Shown: one piece after another, positions 1-58,840 of the stretch | Layout: each line of letters begins with the position of its first letter | How positions within the stretch are numbered: the stretch's first letter is position 1 | DNA from: Merluccius polli | Lineage: Eukaryota; Chordata; Actinopteri; Gadiformes; Merlucciidae | Assembly: GCA_030340625.1 (NCBI GenBank) | Contig: JAOPHQ010005157.1 | Coordinates: 1 to 64,000, forward strand | Direction: 5' to 3' | Length of the DNA: 64,000 nt | Made by a program: the position numbers and the translations under genes | Notes under the pieces: model-generated | What the model saw: the letters and a program-made list of their open reading frames with translations, nothing else | Databases searched by the model: none | What the model was told of the DNA's origin: nothing

Positions 1-45862
<45,862 letters not shown>

Positions 45863-46388
45863 CTGTGGTCAAATCACACACAACACACACACCGCCGCGT
45901 GAGCACCATCATCCAGGCAAGTAGAAAACCGACGGAGGAGGAGAAGGTGGTGGGAGGGAAAGGGGGAAGGACCCCCCCCCTCCCTGTATAAACGCTAGCC
46001 ACGCGCTCGGGGCTCCAGAAACACACCACCGGCGCCACCATCAACCCCCCCCAAAAAAAGAAGACGAATCCCACCAAAAAAGGTACGAATGATTGAATCA
46101 AATTTACGACTCTTAATAAAAATAACAACATGGATGAATGGGGAGTGGAGTAGCCGTGGCTGTCTTTTGTGGCGAGCGGCCGGTCTGGCGTATATTCTGC
46201 GTGGTATTCAAATTGGGGCCATTGTGCTCGGCGAGGGCATTCATCTCAGGGTGCACGGTGGCTGTTTTGTATGGGCCGCTGACATCACTCTCTGGGGACA
46301 GAAAAGAGCCCTTTCCCCTGGCTGGGGGGGGCAGGGGGGAGCAAGCATCTGAATAATCTGAATAGCTTCCCTTCATAATTAGACTCAA

Positions 46389-46389
46389 A

Positions 46390-46425
<36 letters not shown>

Positions 46426-46447
46426 TGTCTCTCTCCATCTCTCTCCA

Positions 46448-46477
<30 letters not shown>
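46389..46477. repeat. (CT)n microsatellite
   Basis: About 89 bases of CT with a few GT, CCAT and CCCT steps, 530 bp upstream of exon E1. Confidence 0.94.
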
Positions 46478-46479
<2 letters not shown>

Positions 46480-48942
46480 GCATACAACTTCTAATATTTC
46501 TAAAACAAAAGGTGCATATATATATATATATATTTATGTGTTCAAAGGCCGTGTAAAGCAAATTCTGAGATTTGTTTCTAAACACATTACACACGTTAGA
46601 AAGTTTTCATTGCTGAAAACATGTGAAAAGACCACCACCACTTAATGTTGAATTGTGTCGTTTTTCAATTTTTCACCATTTTCGCGTTCAGGATTTATGG
46701 GCGGGGCTTAAAGGGTTGATGATGATGTAAGCGCTACCCCTTAGCATTGCCCCGCCCCTAACAACCAGAGCGCAAGTTCGATAATTATTAGTTTGACAGT
46801 TATTAGTTCGACAGTTATTAATTTGACATTAAATTATTTGACAGTTGAGAGGCTCTGCCCCCCCGAATGCCAATGGGCGTGGTTTAGCGCCTTCAGCGGC
46901 CCCCGGCACCAGCGTCTCAGAGCTGAGAATAATGCTTATTTTTTATACTTGCCGACTTTTTTGGCTGGGTGGTTAATAAAACATTTTTTTAATAGTGTGA
47001 CAAACTCTAAACACATATTTACTTTTGGTTTACACAGACTTTAATGATTTATTATTGTTAATTGAAGCAGTTTGAAAATGGTTTCGAGACACGAAACATT
47101 GAGAGAATATAATAAAGAACAGGTTTTTGGTGAGTTGGTCAATTGAGTGCAATTGACCAACTGTAGTCGACCATCCGCTCACGCCAACGACTAGCTACAA
47201 AAACAAGAAATGTCACGGCCACAACTCCTCACAAACTTCGTTTCACACACTGAGAAGTGGAGGAGGCCAACCCAGATTTGGATCAGAAACCGGAATCTCC
47301 CTTCTCCTTCTCTGTGAAGTGAAATTCAAGTACACCTATTAGTACTGAGTGACTGCGTGTCATTGTGAAGGCTAAACAGAGAACATTTGAGTGTACAGAG
47401 ACACACACAAACACACAAAAACTCACACACACACACACACACACACTTAGCTTGAAGTGTGTGCCGCGGTTATGACCCCTGTGTCTTTGTGTTTATAGAG
47501 TAAACAGACCCTGGGGCCCATCCATCGTTTTAGTCACATTGTGAATCACTGCTCCCTTGATGGACCCCAACAGGTGTGGGCACTTCAAAGTAAAACACAC
47601 ACGCACACACACACACGCACATAGAGCATAAAGATACTGGGTTTTATACAGGCATGAAAACGGGTCAGGGGTGAAAAAGGTGAGAAGGGCGCGCGGACGG
47701 GCGGTTAGACGGACGGACACTGTAGGGCGCCTGTGACTATAATAAATATGCATGCCAGCCTGTCACTTAGTCTACCATTTACAATAAATATATGAGGCAC
47801 AATGTGGTAAGGGCACCAACATGGCATGCATTCTTCCATCATGATTGACAGACAAGATTTTTTGGGGGGGCAAAGAAACTAACCTAAGAGTTTTCTACCA
47901 TTATTGAAACATACCATCAACCTGAAATGCAATTTGCGATTGCAGACGGAGCATGCCAGAAAAAAATATGTTTGATTTAGAATCAAAGTTTCCCTTTTCC
48001 AATTTCACAGTAGCCAAATGAGTTGAGTGGATGTAATAATAAGCCAAGCACAGGTTCTGAAAAAATATTGTATTAAATAAATAATATTTCCATCCTGGAA
48101 ATACAAGTAATATTATAAAGAAGCACTCTATAACCAGTGTTTCTTTTCTGTGATTTACCGTTAGCTATACAAGCTCGAAGCTAACTTCAGTAACAATATT
48201 TAGTTAAAAGTAGCGTTAGCTAATCATTTTCCACCGGGAGCTTTAGCTGGTTGTGTTCGCTCACTGTGTTCAATGACTCCATTCATCAAGCTGTAGTTAA
48301 CTATAACTAAGCCTATGCCAACAGAGCTCCTGGCTATAGGCTACGAGAAAATATAAAAACGATTGAAACTGTCACTCACCAAATTCAGTCCGGTAAATTA
48401 TCACTCCGACTCCTCAATGGGCACGCTCAGGTCAGCCGGCACGAGCCTTCGCAATATTTCCGCGCGCTCACCCGCTCAACCCCCCCCCTCCCCCCAAAAA
48501 AAACATTTTCTCGTCGAATCTACACGATTCACGTAGGTAACCTGTTTTGACTTCAAAACGGCGAATTTCGCCGAAAGGTGAGTGATTTTCATGCCTGTTT
48601 ATAGTAACACTCTACATCGTCAGTGAGCATCACACGCACACACATGCACAGTTGTCTGACACACTCATATACACTCACACACTCACATTTAAATAACTGA
48701 ACCTTTAAGTGACAGGATTAAACCCACAGCACATCCTCTCGTTTCACACCCTGCTCTCAAGAAAGGAAGTGTATGTTTTGTCTGTGCATGTGCATGTGTA
48801 ACATGCATGTGTGTATCCGTACTCCTTTGAAGCAGTTTCGGGGAAGATAAAATGAGGGCTTTGGAGTGTAATTAAAAACCAGGTGAAATGGGTAGCTGTC
48901 ACTCAACGGGCCTGCAGGCTCAGGAGGTCAAACTTCCACGGG

Positions 48943-48980
<38 letters not shown>

Positions 48981-50147
48981 GGAAGCAGAGAGGGAGAAGA
49001 GGCAGGTTGAAACAGTTGCCGAGTACATTCGGGAGAAACGTGTCTCTTCAAGAAGCAAACCAATGTCCAGAGCTCTCTACGGCCTCTCCATATCACAGCC
49101 TCTCCTCGCTTCGATTCATAGACACTGTGAGCCCTGCCCTAATTAACGCATGATATTATATGAAGCATGGCGAGGATTCAAACCATTGGCGGTTGCAAGT
49201 ATTTTTCCAGTGTTTGTTCCAGTATCCCTTGAAATGGAAATTCAAATTGTCATTAGAATCAATATGTGGAAGTACCACAATGCTTCAATTTCATGTGGAT
49301 AATAGGTAGTCAAAACATGGTATCTATTTGGTAGCCTCATCAGGAAACTATCACTATAAACTAATTATAACTACAAAGCTTTTCCAGACTCTTCAGAAAA
49401 ATATACTGTACGACACCAATACCCATCTTTGTAATATCAAACACTTTGTTATACTTGATATAACCAGCACTTTTTAACTCTCTTGACTTGGGGGGGTGCC
49501 ATTATTGACTTGCTGTTAGATGGGATGCAAAGCTGTCATGCAATGTGACACTTCCAGTCCAAGGATGTGACTCACTCCGCTCCGAGTCTCAGGCCCCCCC
49601 ACAGAGCTTGTCGTACGTCTCGGTCCACTGACGATGTGTCCTCTTCATTCAAAACACCCAGGCTTATTTTAGCACTGCCTTGACTGATGCAAACCCCCCC
49701 ACACCCCCCGCTGACAACTCTTTGCTCGTCCGTCAACTCTCTCTTTACTCTCTCGGTCTCTACCCCCAATGAAACACAAACACACACACACACTCAGATC
49801 CACACAAGGCTAGGCCTGTAGACACATCGGTGTGACATCTTGTTTCGAAAGGAGGGCCAGGCGCATCTAGCCAGGAATAATCAACAAGGTCTCGGGTTAA
49901 TTCCTTCCCCAGGCCGCCCCTCGCGCTTCGATCTCGGCGCACCGGAGCGCTCCCCGCAATCAAGGAGTCTATCGGTGGCCTTTGATTCGGCACAGATGAC
50001 ACATCCGCTCATGTCCGTGACGACGTGCCACTAAATGATCGTTAATGACAAGCGTGGGAAGCTCTCGCCTGACAGCTGGATCTCTCTCTCTCTCTGACTA
50101 CAGCGATGGTGTGTTTACGACTGGGGCACGCACGCACACGCACACGC

Positions 50148-50184
<37 letters not shown>

Positions 50185-52481
50185 ACCTGCTCTTCTTGTC
50201 TACAGAGGCGGTACTGTCCAGGCTTGCTGAGTCACTGACCCAGAACCAGGGGGATGTTTAACTGAGGCGGGGGGGACGGGGGACGGGTCAATCCAAGGCT
50301 ATGGAGTGCATGGTGGCCGGTGCATTGTGTAGCTGCATGTTGACCTACCTGGGAATAGCATGAGGGTGTTAGAGGTATGTGTGTGTGTGTGTGTGTGTCT
50401 GTAAGGAAGGAGGAGAAGAAGGGGCGGGATTGGCTGGTGTTTGATGTGGAGCTTGAGGCATCGTTTTAAGTAAATGTTGAGACACATTGTGACAGCCGAC
50501 GATCACATGGAGGAAGACGAGCAGATGTGTTTGAAGGCTGTGTGTGTCTTTGATTGCGTGAGCCCGTGTGTGTGTGTGTTTTGTGTGTCTAGAAGGTTTG
50601 AGCCGTCACTCAGCAGGGGGGATGTAGTTGACCGCATTGAGATACCTTGCTCTTTCATCTCAGCTGTTGTTGCCAGGCACTGACTAACTTTTAAATGTAC
50701 CATTGATATTCTTAAACAAACACTAAACACACACACACACACACACACAAACAACACAAACTCTGGTCTAAAAGCTTTCTTCCAGGCCATGGAACCACAC
50801 AGTACCACTTAACAATTCACGCTACACAAACCCTGTGGCGTGCGCTCTGTGAACCGCCATTCCCCACATGTGTCAACAGAACAGGGGCTTTCCGAAGTTG
50901 GCTTAATTCTAGTATATCTTCAAGGCGATTAACACTATCACTTTCAGGGTTCAGCAGGATACCTGAAAAGCTTGGTCGCTTCACAGCCCATTATGAAGTA
51001 ATCTAGCGAATTGAGCGAGAACCACAAAGAGAAAAATAAGGGGGTGCCGTAAAGCGCTATCTCTCACGAGATACTTCTGAAAGCGCTCGGCTCTGAAGGT
51101 CTCGGCTGTAGGTAATGGTACTGAACTGAGCGCAGAGTCTGCCAAAAAAAGGGCTTCTGATAACACTCTTTTAGTGTCCCCACTTTCTGGGAGTGGCATC
51201 TACTCTTGAACCTCAGTAAGCATGTCGGAGCTAAAATCAGAACCATCCAGGTCCATGTTCAAACAGCGTTTACATCTTCTGTTTGTCTGGTTGTTAAAAA
51301 AAAAAAAGTATTTATTTTCCTATGATGGTTAATAGTCAAACGGCTGCTACCCTCTGGTACCTGAGGGTCTTTCATTTCAGGGCCAACTACAGAAATACCC
51401 ACAGGCTCAGTGCACGCTGACTGCACCCCAGGCATGGCTATTTCAGGGTGACCCCCCCCCAATGCTTATGCGTCCAGTACTGCTAACACTCTTAAATATA
51501 TTGTACTGTGGATCCGTAATGAAGCCTGTGCTAATCCCGGCTAAAGTCTAATGGCCCTAACCGACCTTCCTTCATCTCAAGATAGCCTTCTTCTTGGATT
51601 GGGCTCCTTCTCATCTCTCTCTCTCTCTCCCTCTCTCCCTCTCTCCATCGCTTACCGTTTTGTAGTGTTCACAGGAGTGTCGACTGTGGCCCCTGGTCGG
51701 CACCCGGAGGACTCCACACAGCGCCATAGGACAAGGCCCGCCCCCAAAGGGACTTGGGACCGGAGTTGGAAAACAGCCAAGAGTGTAATAGCAAAAAAAA
51801 GAAGAAAGAACCACCACAAACACTTCCTCAAAACTTAGTTTTTTTTCTCTCCCAAAGTAGAGAGAGAGAGACGGCCAGACAGCCAAGAGATGAGAGCTCT
51901 CTCTGTCAGGCAGGCAGGCGAAGCCGGGAGGGTAAATATAGACAGGCTCTCTGCTGTCCCCCACTCACTTCTCCTCCAGGCCTTCTCTGGCTGTCTGAAC
52001 CCGGAGCTCCTTACCCCTCTCACGTTATATTTACTCACCCCCCCCCCCCCCCCCCCACAACCCCCTCTCTCTCTTTCTGTTTTACTCACTCACTCACTCA
52101 GCTATTCCAACTGTCATCTTCATTTACACTGAAGCTTTCACAACCGACACTCTCTAAATCTCCGTCTCTCGCTCTTTGCTCTCAGGGCATCATTATCTCC
52201 GCATGAGTTATCAGAAAAGGCCTCTCCATCACCCCTTCCTCCCTTTAACAAGCGGATGAAACAAACTCCGCAATTAGAGTGCATTTTTTCAATCCGAGCA
52301 TTTAAAGCACTCATTGGACAATGTTACACCGCCCGCTGCTCCCAACCGACCGTAACCCACCTTCTGCCTGGAAATGAGACACACACACACACACACACAT
52401 TCAGGCCCTATACCGGATGAATGTTAACATTTTAGTGTCAAAACTTTTACTGACTGACAACTGATGCCCACCCAAGGCGCA

Positions 52482-52516
<35 letters not shown>

Positions 52517-53900
52517 TGCTCTCTAGTATGACGGATGTCTCTCTCCAGACATACAATACCGTGTCTTGTGCGCCCCACCCACAGGACAGAAGCCCATCAA
52601 CATGTCCTTACAACACCTGCGATATGAGCACAGGACACATTCACCGAAGAAGTACACACGGCTGATGTTTTACAAAGCAAAATCCCACTCAATCATAAAC
52701 ATAAGTACACCTGTATTTGCGAATGTGCTCATGCCTACGCTTTTTCTGTACAACAAAAGAAACACTCTCTCCCAGGGGAGGTCTGACACACTTAAGAGTC
52801 ACTTAAACAGTATACCAGATACACTGTATATGGTTAACATATACAGTGTATCTTGTGTCAGTAGCAGGCGCTCAGTCAAAAATACACCAATCTTTTTTTC
52901 CTCCCTTCTGGGAAAATCATCATTCTTTCGAAAACTTGCAGAAGTGAATAAAACACAGCAACATCCTAAATAAACTAACATCTTTCAGAGCTCACCTGGA
53001 CTCTGCATAGCCTCCCTCCTCTACCTACCCCCTCAAAAAAAAATACCAAAAATTATATATACAGTATATATATATATATATATATATCGTCCTATCGTAC
53101 GTCCTGGCAATTAAATAGTACTTGGCATCGTATAGCATCTTACCCTAGCTATCCATGCTGTATACTCGATAGCTAAACCTAGCAATTATGGTGCACTACA
53201 ACTGACATCTTTGCTGTACCGACAGTGATATATTGCTGTTTTACTTTCTACTGACAGTGACAAATTATCTTATTGTCGGTTGCTTTGGACAAAAGCGTTT
53301 GCTAAATGCCCTAAGCATAAATGTAAATGCAAACAAAGCATACAATCCCTAACCTTAAATATCTTGAGAGGTCAATAACACCAGGGTGGTAGGATGTGAA
53401 ATATCTAGCGAGGATGGAGCGGCCAATAAAAATGACCTTCGCTCACCTGACATCATCTCTCAGTCATTCATAGACACACGGGGGTTCAGCTGCGGGATGC
53501 CTCTTAACTTACCTTGACTCCTTAAGAAAACACCACACAAGATAATCTGGAAAAAAGGAAGTGCTCCCTTTACAAGCGGCCCCTTTTATCACATAGGCCA
53601 TGACGCACCAGACACAGCCAGATGGCTTATGAGAAATCAATACCGCCGGTCTGGGCTATGATATGACAACAGAGTGGAGGATGGGGTGGATGGTTTAGGG
53701 GAGAAAGAGAGAGAGGGGTGTGTGTGCGTGTGCGCGAGTGTGTGTGTGTGTGTGTAGGGGGGGGGGGTTAGTCTGTCAACTAACACATGGTCCACTGCGA
53801 GTGTCTGTTGTTGTCTGGTGCAGGAGGAAGCCAGGGAGAATTCAGACAAAGCAAAGAAATGAGAAACAGAATGAGCAAGGGAGACATTGACAGAGATACT

Positions 53901-53910
<10 letters not shown>

Positions 53911-53979
<69 letters not shown>
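53911..53979. repeat. (GA)n microsatellite, 69 bp
   Basis: Pure GA array following a GT/poly-G cluster at 53716-53767. Confidence 0.95.
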
Positions 53980-53981
<2 letters not shown>

Positions 53982-54116
53982 TTACTTTAGCTCTCAAATT
54001 GAAAAATGGAGCCATTAGCAAATGCATGACATGGTGTGGATATTCCATGGATATCGAGTGTCCACACAGCCATCGTTTGAAGAACTTTGAAGAAACTTGC
54101 GCTATTTCTGCACCAC

Positions 54117-54197
54117 TCCTCCTCCTCCTCCTCCTCCTCCTCGTCCTCCTCCTCCTCGTCCTCCTCCTCCACCACCACCACCACCACCAGCAGCAGC
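54117..54197. repeat. (CCT)n-(CAC)n-(CAG)n trinucleotide cluster
   Basis: CCT units with two CGT steps, then CAC, then CAG, contiguous over about 80 bases. Confidence 0.93.
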
Positions 54198-55431
54198 GTT
54201 CCAGTCCACTGCCATCGCTGCCTGGTCACAGCAGGGGGCTCAGTGGACAGTCGAGGTCAGGGTACTAAACTTTCCCTTCATGCTTCTCGCTCATTCTCTC
54301 TCGCTCTCGCTCTCTCTCTGTCAGTCAGTCATGCAGGGCCCCTCTAAAGTGGCTTCAGCCCAAAGAGACCTAGCGAGAGGTAGCGTCTGGGACAGCCCAG
54401 GCCAACATTTAAAAATCAGCCCTCATGTCTGTGCTCCCTGTACGCTACATGAAAGGAGTGTGGCTTTGTGAAGGCATGGAGGCCCCCCAACAGGCAGAAG
54501 GCCTTCCTCCTCCTTCTCCTCCTTCTCAGACTGTATCCATCCATCACATGGCCAGAGCTGATTTCTGGTGTTTCCTGCTCAGCATAGTTGCGTGTGGGAA
54601 ATAGAGAAGACAGAAATGTGCTTTATCGTTAATATTAGCGGCAAATATATTCAGCCACAGAAAATATTTGGATACATGTTTTTAATGTGGTAAATGTTGT
54701 GGTTACGCCCTCAACCGGAACGCATTGTGTGACATCATACTCCCGCGGCTACAGTTGTGAAATAACAAAACACCAATAGTCCATATTTGATGTTCTGTAT
54801 TCAGCCCAGAAATCTGTTGGCTCCAAGTCATATACAAGCAAATCAAATCAAAACAAAATAATTAATTTCTGCATTTTTTATTTCTCCATCTGCCTTTTCT
54901 GTACTAAACAGTAAAGACATTTCACATTCCTGGTTTTGTTTTAGGCATTATTAAAATTGACTGCCTACATGCTCATGAATCACATATTGTGAGGGAAATC
55001 CCACAGCCCATAATACTCTGGGCCAACACAATCAAATAATCAATAGACTTTTATTGAGAGGAAGAGCTTTATATATATTGACTTCATAAAAAAAAGGGAG
55101 GTCATTTTAATTCATGAAATGCATGCGCATGTTCAAGTGTTGCTGTCCTTTACACACACACACACACTCACACACGTACACACACACACACGCACACACA
55201 CGCACACACGCACACACACGCGGTGACCCTACAACCCCTGGTCGCCTGTCAGTCACGCTGGTCTGGGGCGATAGGCGCGTGTAATTAAACTAGCTGGCTT
55301 ATCAGCTCATCTTTAGACTGCGCTAATAACCTCCTTCTCCTGCTTCCCCTCTCCCCTTCCTCCGTGGCTCACTAGCACATGGAGATAAGCAACCGTGGTC
55401 AACTGCTGGGCGAGGTAGTGGGAAAACCAGA

Positions 55432-55432
55432 G

Positions 55433-55468
<36 letters not shown>

Positions 55469-55604
55469 TCAGAGCTATAGAGAGATGTAGATCTAGTGAG
55501 AGAGAGAGGGAGAGAGAGAAAGAGAGAGAGATAGACAGAGAGAGAGAACGAGAGAGAGAATGAGAGACAGAGGCATTCAGAGCTATAGAGAGAGATGTAG
55601 ATCT

Positions 55605-55703
<99 letters not shown>

Positions 55704-55792
55704 AAGACATTCAGAGCTATAGAGAGAGATGTAGAGAGAGATAGAGAGAGAGAACAAGAGAGAGAGAACAAGAGAGAGAGAGAGAGAGAGAG
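55432..55792. repeat. (GA)n array with three embedded copies of a ~35-bp module
   Basis: Inside 360 bases of GA lie copies of ACATTCAGAGCTATAGAGAG with ATGTAGATCTAG, at about 55466-55497, 55573-55607 and 55708-55735. The third copy lacks the ATCTAG end. This is a higher-order repeat rather than simple slippage. Confidence 0.88.
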
Positions 55793-56353
55793 TGATAAAG
55801 AGCTACTTCCATCATCTTGGAAGTAGCGGTCTGTTTATGATAAGATCCTATTGAACAGAAAAGACACAGCCTTTATCTCATTGCAGCTTCCTCCGTTTGT
55901 CATGCATGCTGGTTATTACAGGGGTGCTGTTTCTTTCCCTCTCTCTGCACCCGACCACCACCGTTCTTATCACCAGGCGTCCAGATCCTGTTGAATATTG
56001 ACCGTCTGCCATCACAAAGTGCTAAACACAATACACGTCCGTTACGAACAAATGACTCCTGGGTGACAGGTGAACGGAGTCGCTCACGAGTCATGAATAT
56101 AGCCTGAAATCAACGCTGAACAGGTGACCTCACGTTAGGGGTGGGGGGGGGGGGGGGGGGGGGGTGCAGAGCAACAGAATGCATCATGCCTTCCAGCTGG
56201 CAAGTATTCAAACTGTCAACACCAAGCCATCCCATGTTTGAAATCCAACACCGTCCATTATGCTTGGTGCTGATTGAACGCTTCCGCATTCAATCACACA
56301 GTGAACAGTACAAGTGCACAGTGCACAGTGAAAAACAAAGAGGGATAATTGTG

Positions 56354-56354
<1 letters not shown>

Positions 56355-56429
<75 letters not shown>

Positions 56430-56464
56430 CAGACAGAGACAGAGAGAGAGACAGAGACAGAGAG
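56355..56464. repeat. (GA)n-(GACAGA)n microsatellite
   Basis: About 56 bases of GA, then GACAGA steps. A second GT then GA array follows at 56482-56530. Confidence 0.94.
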
Positions 56465-56482
56465 ATGTAATGCTAGTATACT

Positions 56483-56530
<48 letters not shown>

Positions 56531-57109
56531 GGTCAAGCAAGTGCTGAAAATGATTAAATGGGCCATTTAAGACGGACCACTTGGGCTCAATCAAAATCAG
56601 CTCAATCAAAATCAGCTCAATCAACCCATCACATGTTTCTATCCAATCAAGAGGACTGCGATCCAGCAGAAACCCAACAACCGGGGATCTGTCTGTCTGA
56701 CCCGCCAGTGTTCAGTCCTACCAGTTTCATGGAGAAGTTGTTCTGCTCCCAGCGACACAGCATCACACTCATCTTGTTCCCACGTCCTTGCTCCGCCGAA
56801 CGCACCCTCTAGCCCACACCGCGGCCGCCTGGGAGAGGGGAGTCCACCTTTGGCCAGTCAGACCCAAACCCAAGCCATCGGGGTAAAAAACATTTTTAAA
56901 AAATGAAGACGAAGCCAGTGAGATCCAATAGAGGACAGTAAATGTCAGTGTGTAACTGTCCTGTAGCTGGGCCACCATGCACATCCACTTGCAGCAGTGA
57001 GAACTCACTAGCTCCTGCTACATCTGCCGCTGCAGGTCCCTCTGTGGGACTGCTGTTGTGAGCCACGGCGGGCCCCTCTAGCCTCTCTCTCCTCCCACTC
57101 CAGGGGTCG

Positions 57110-57228
57110 AGGAGAGGAGGAGGAGGAGGAGGAGAAGGAGGAACATTAGGGAAAGGGAAAAAGAGAAAGAAGAAGAAGAAGAAGAAGAAGAAGAAGAAGA
57201 AGAAGAAGAAGAAGAAGAAGAAGAAGAA
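57110..57228. repeat. (GAG)n and (GAA)n trinucleotide tracts
   Basis: GAG units to about 57142, then GAA from 57167 to 57228 (about 20 units). GAA/TTC arrays of this kind can form triplex DNA. Confidence 0.93.
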
Positions 57229-57680
57229 CAACACAGCTTGGGGTGGGGGGGGGGGGGGGTTGGTTGGAGAGAAGAGACCGCAGAGACGGTCTCAACCGCA
57301 GAGCTCTCCTGCAGCACTGACAGCCGGCCAAACCAAATGCGAAGAGGAGCATGGGGGAGGAGGAGGAGCAGGTGGGGGGAGGGGGGTTGATCATCCTGTG
57401 AATGTGTCTGCGGCCCGCGCCACCCCGCCCCCAACCCCCGCACCTCGCTAACGCCGCCGCTCTTCAAAGAGCCATCCTTCATATAAAATAGGGAGGGGTG
57501 GAGAGAGAGAGAGTGAGAGTGAGAGAGAGAGAGAGAGAGAGACCTCTTAACCTTCTACAGCCCCCTCCGTTGCTCCTACTCCTATTCTGGTACTAACCAG
57601 AATCACCCCCCCCCCCACCCGGCCCCCCTCTCCCATTCCAACAACCATAGAGGTTTGATAACAGAGCGGAAGAGCCCAGA

Positions 57681-57757
57681 GAGGAGGAGGAGGAGGAGGA
57701 GGAGGAGGAGGAGGAGGAGGAGGCGACGGTGGAGGAGGAGGAGGCGGAGGAGGAGGG
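57681..57757. repeat. (GAG)n trinucleotide tract
   Basis: About 14 pure GAG units, then interrupted copies. Confidence 0.94.
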
Positions 57758-58560
57758 GTTGTTCAGAGGCTTGAGACCAAGCCACAGGGAACTCCGCACC
57801 AGTGGCTCGTTTCTATTTATTATTACTCTTGAGCGGCCTCGCTGCTCCCGCTCTCTCTCGTCCCCCGGTTTAAAAAAAATAAAGTAAGCGTGTTTGTGTT
57901 TTATTTTACCCGACCACAGATGGAGCGCTCCCGCCTCTGATCGGCCATCACCCACAACTTACTGTGCATGCGCCGCCTATATATTTATGCGTGTGTGTGC
58001 GCGTGTGTGTGTGTACAAATAAGCACGTATATAGCCTGAGCGTGCGTGCGTGTGTGTGTCCACAGCGCAGGATGCCCTCTGTTTGAACACGCTCCAAACC
58101 ACAGCTCACAAACAGATGCGTGCTGCACACACACGCACACACACACGCACGCACACACACTCACACATTTACTTACTCCGCCACGGACCACAAAATTACA
58201 AGCCGAATTTGAAAAATGGGAATGGCCCAAGATTTACAGAAATTCCCACAGTGGGGAATGCCTGATCACTTCCAGGAGTCTGCACGTTAGGGGAAAAAAA
58301 GTACTGTTAAACATTGCACAGTAACAACACAACTCCATCCCCACGGACCACGGTGTCGAATTTCAAATACGATTTCTAAAGACACAATTGCACTTAACGC
58401 ACTTGTTTCTGCTATTACTTCTGCTGACCCATGTGGCTATATTAAAGTCATCGGTTGTACCTTTAGTGTAGCGCACACACACACACACACACACAAATAC
58501 ACCATCACGCTCACCGACACCAGCGCAGGCTAACCAGCCGTTGATTTAATGCCAAGGGAC

Positions 58561-58562
<2 letters not shown>

Positions 58563-58631
<69 letters not shown>
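58563..58631. repeat. (GA)n microsatellite, 69 bp
   Basis: Pure GA dinucleotide run. Confidence 0.96.
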
Positions 58632-58636
<5 letters not shown>

Positions 58637-58769
58637 CTGGCATTTACCGCATGTGTTTAACGGTTCTAGTACAAGTCTTCAACAACCTCATTGAGTGGCC
58701 CTCTTAAAGTAAATGACCGAGTGTGTTTCCTTTGAGGGCCAAGATAAACCCCAGTGTGCTGGAGACAAT

Positions 58770-58840
58770 AGGAGGAGGAGGAGGAGGAGGAGGAGGAGGA
58801 GGAGGAGGAGGAGGAGGAGGAGGAGGAGGAGGAGGAGGAG
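58770..58840. repeat. (GAG)n trinucleotide tract, ~23 units
   Basis: Longest pure GAG array here. It gives open frames of poly-Gly, poly-Arg and poly-Ser in different frames, none with gene context. Confidence 0.95.

Noticed and set aside
57078..57482. Minus-strand frame starting MKDGSLKSGGVSEVRG, considered as a nav2 first exon
   Set aside because: It does not resemble the NAV2 leader, runs into Ser runs from a GAA array, and has no donor of the phase needed to join E1.
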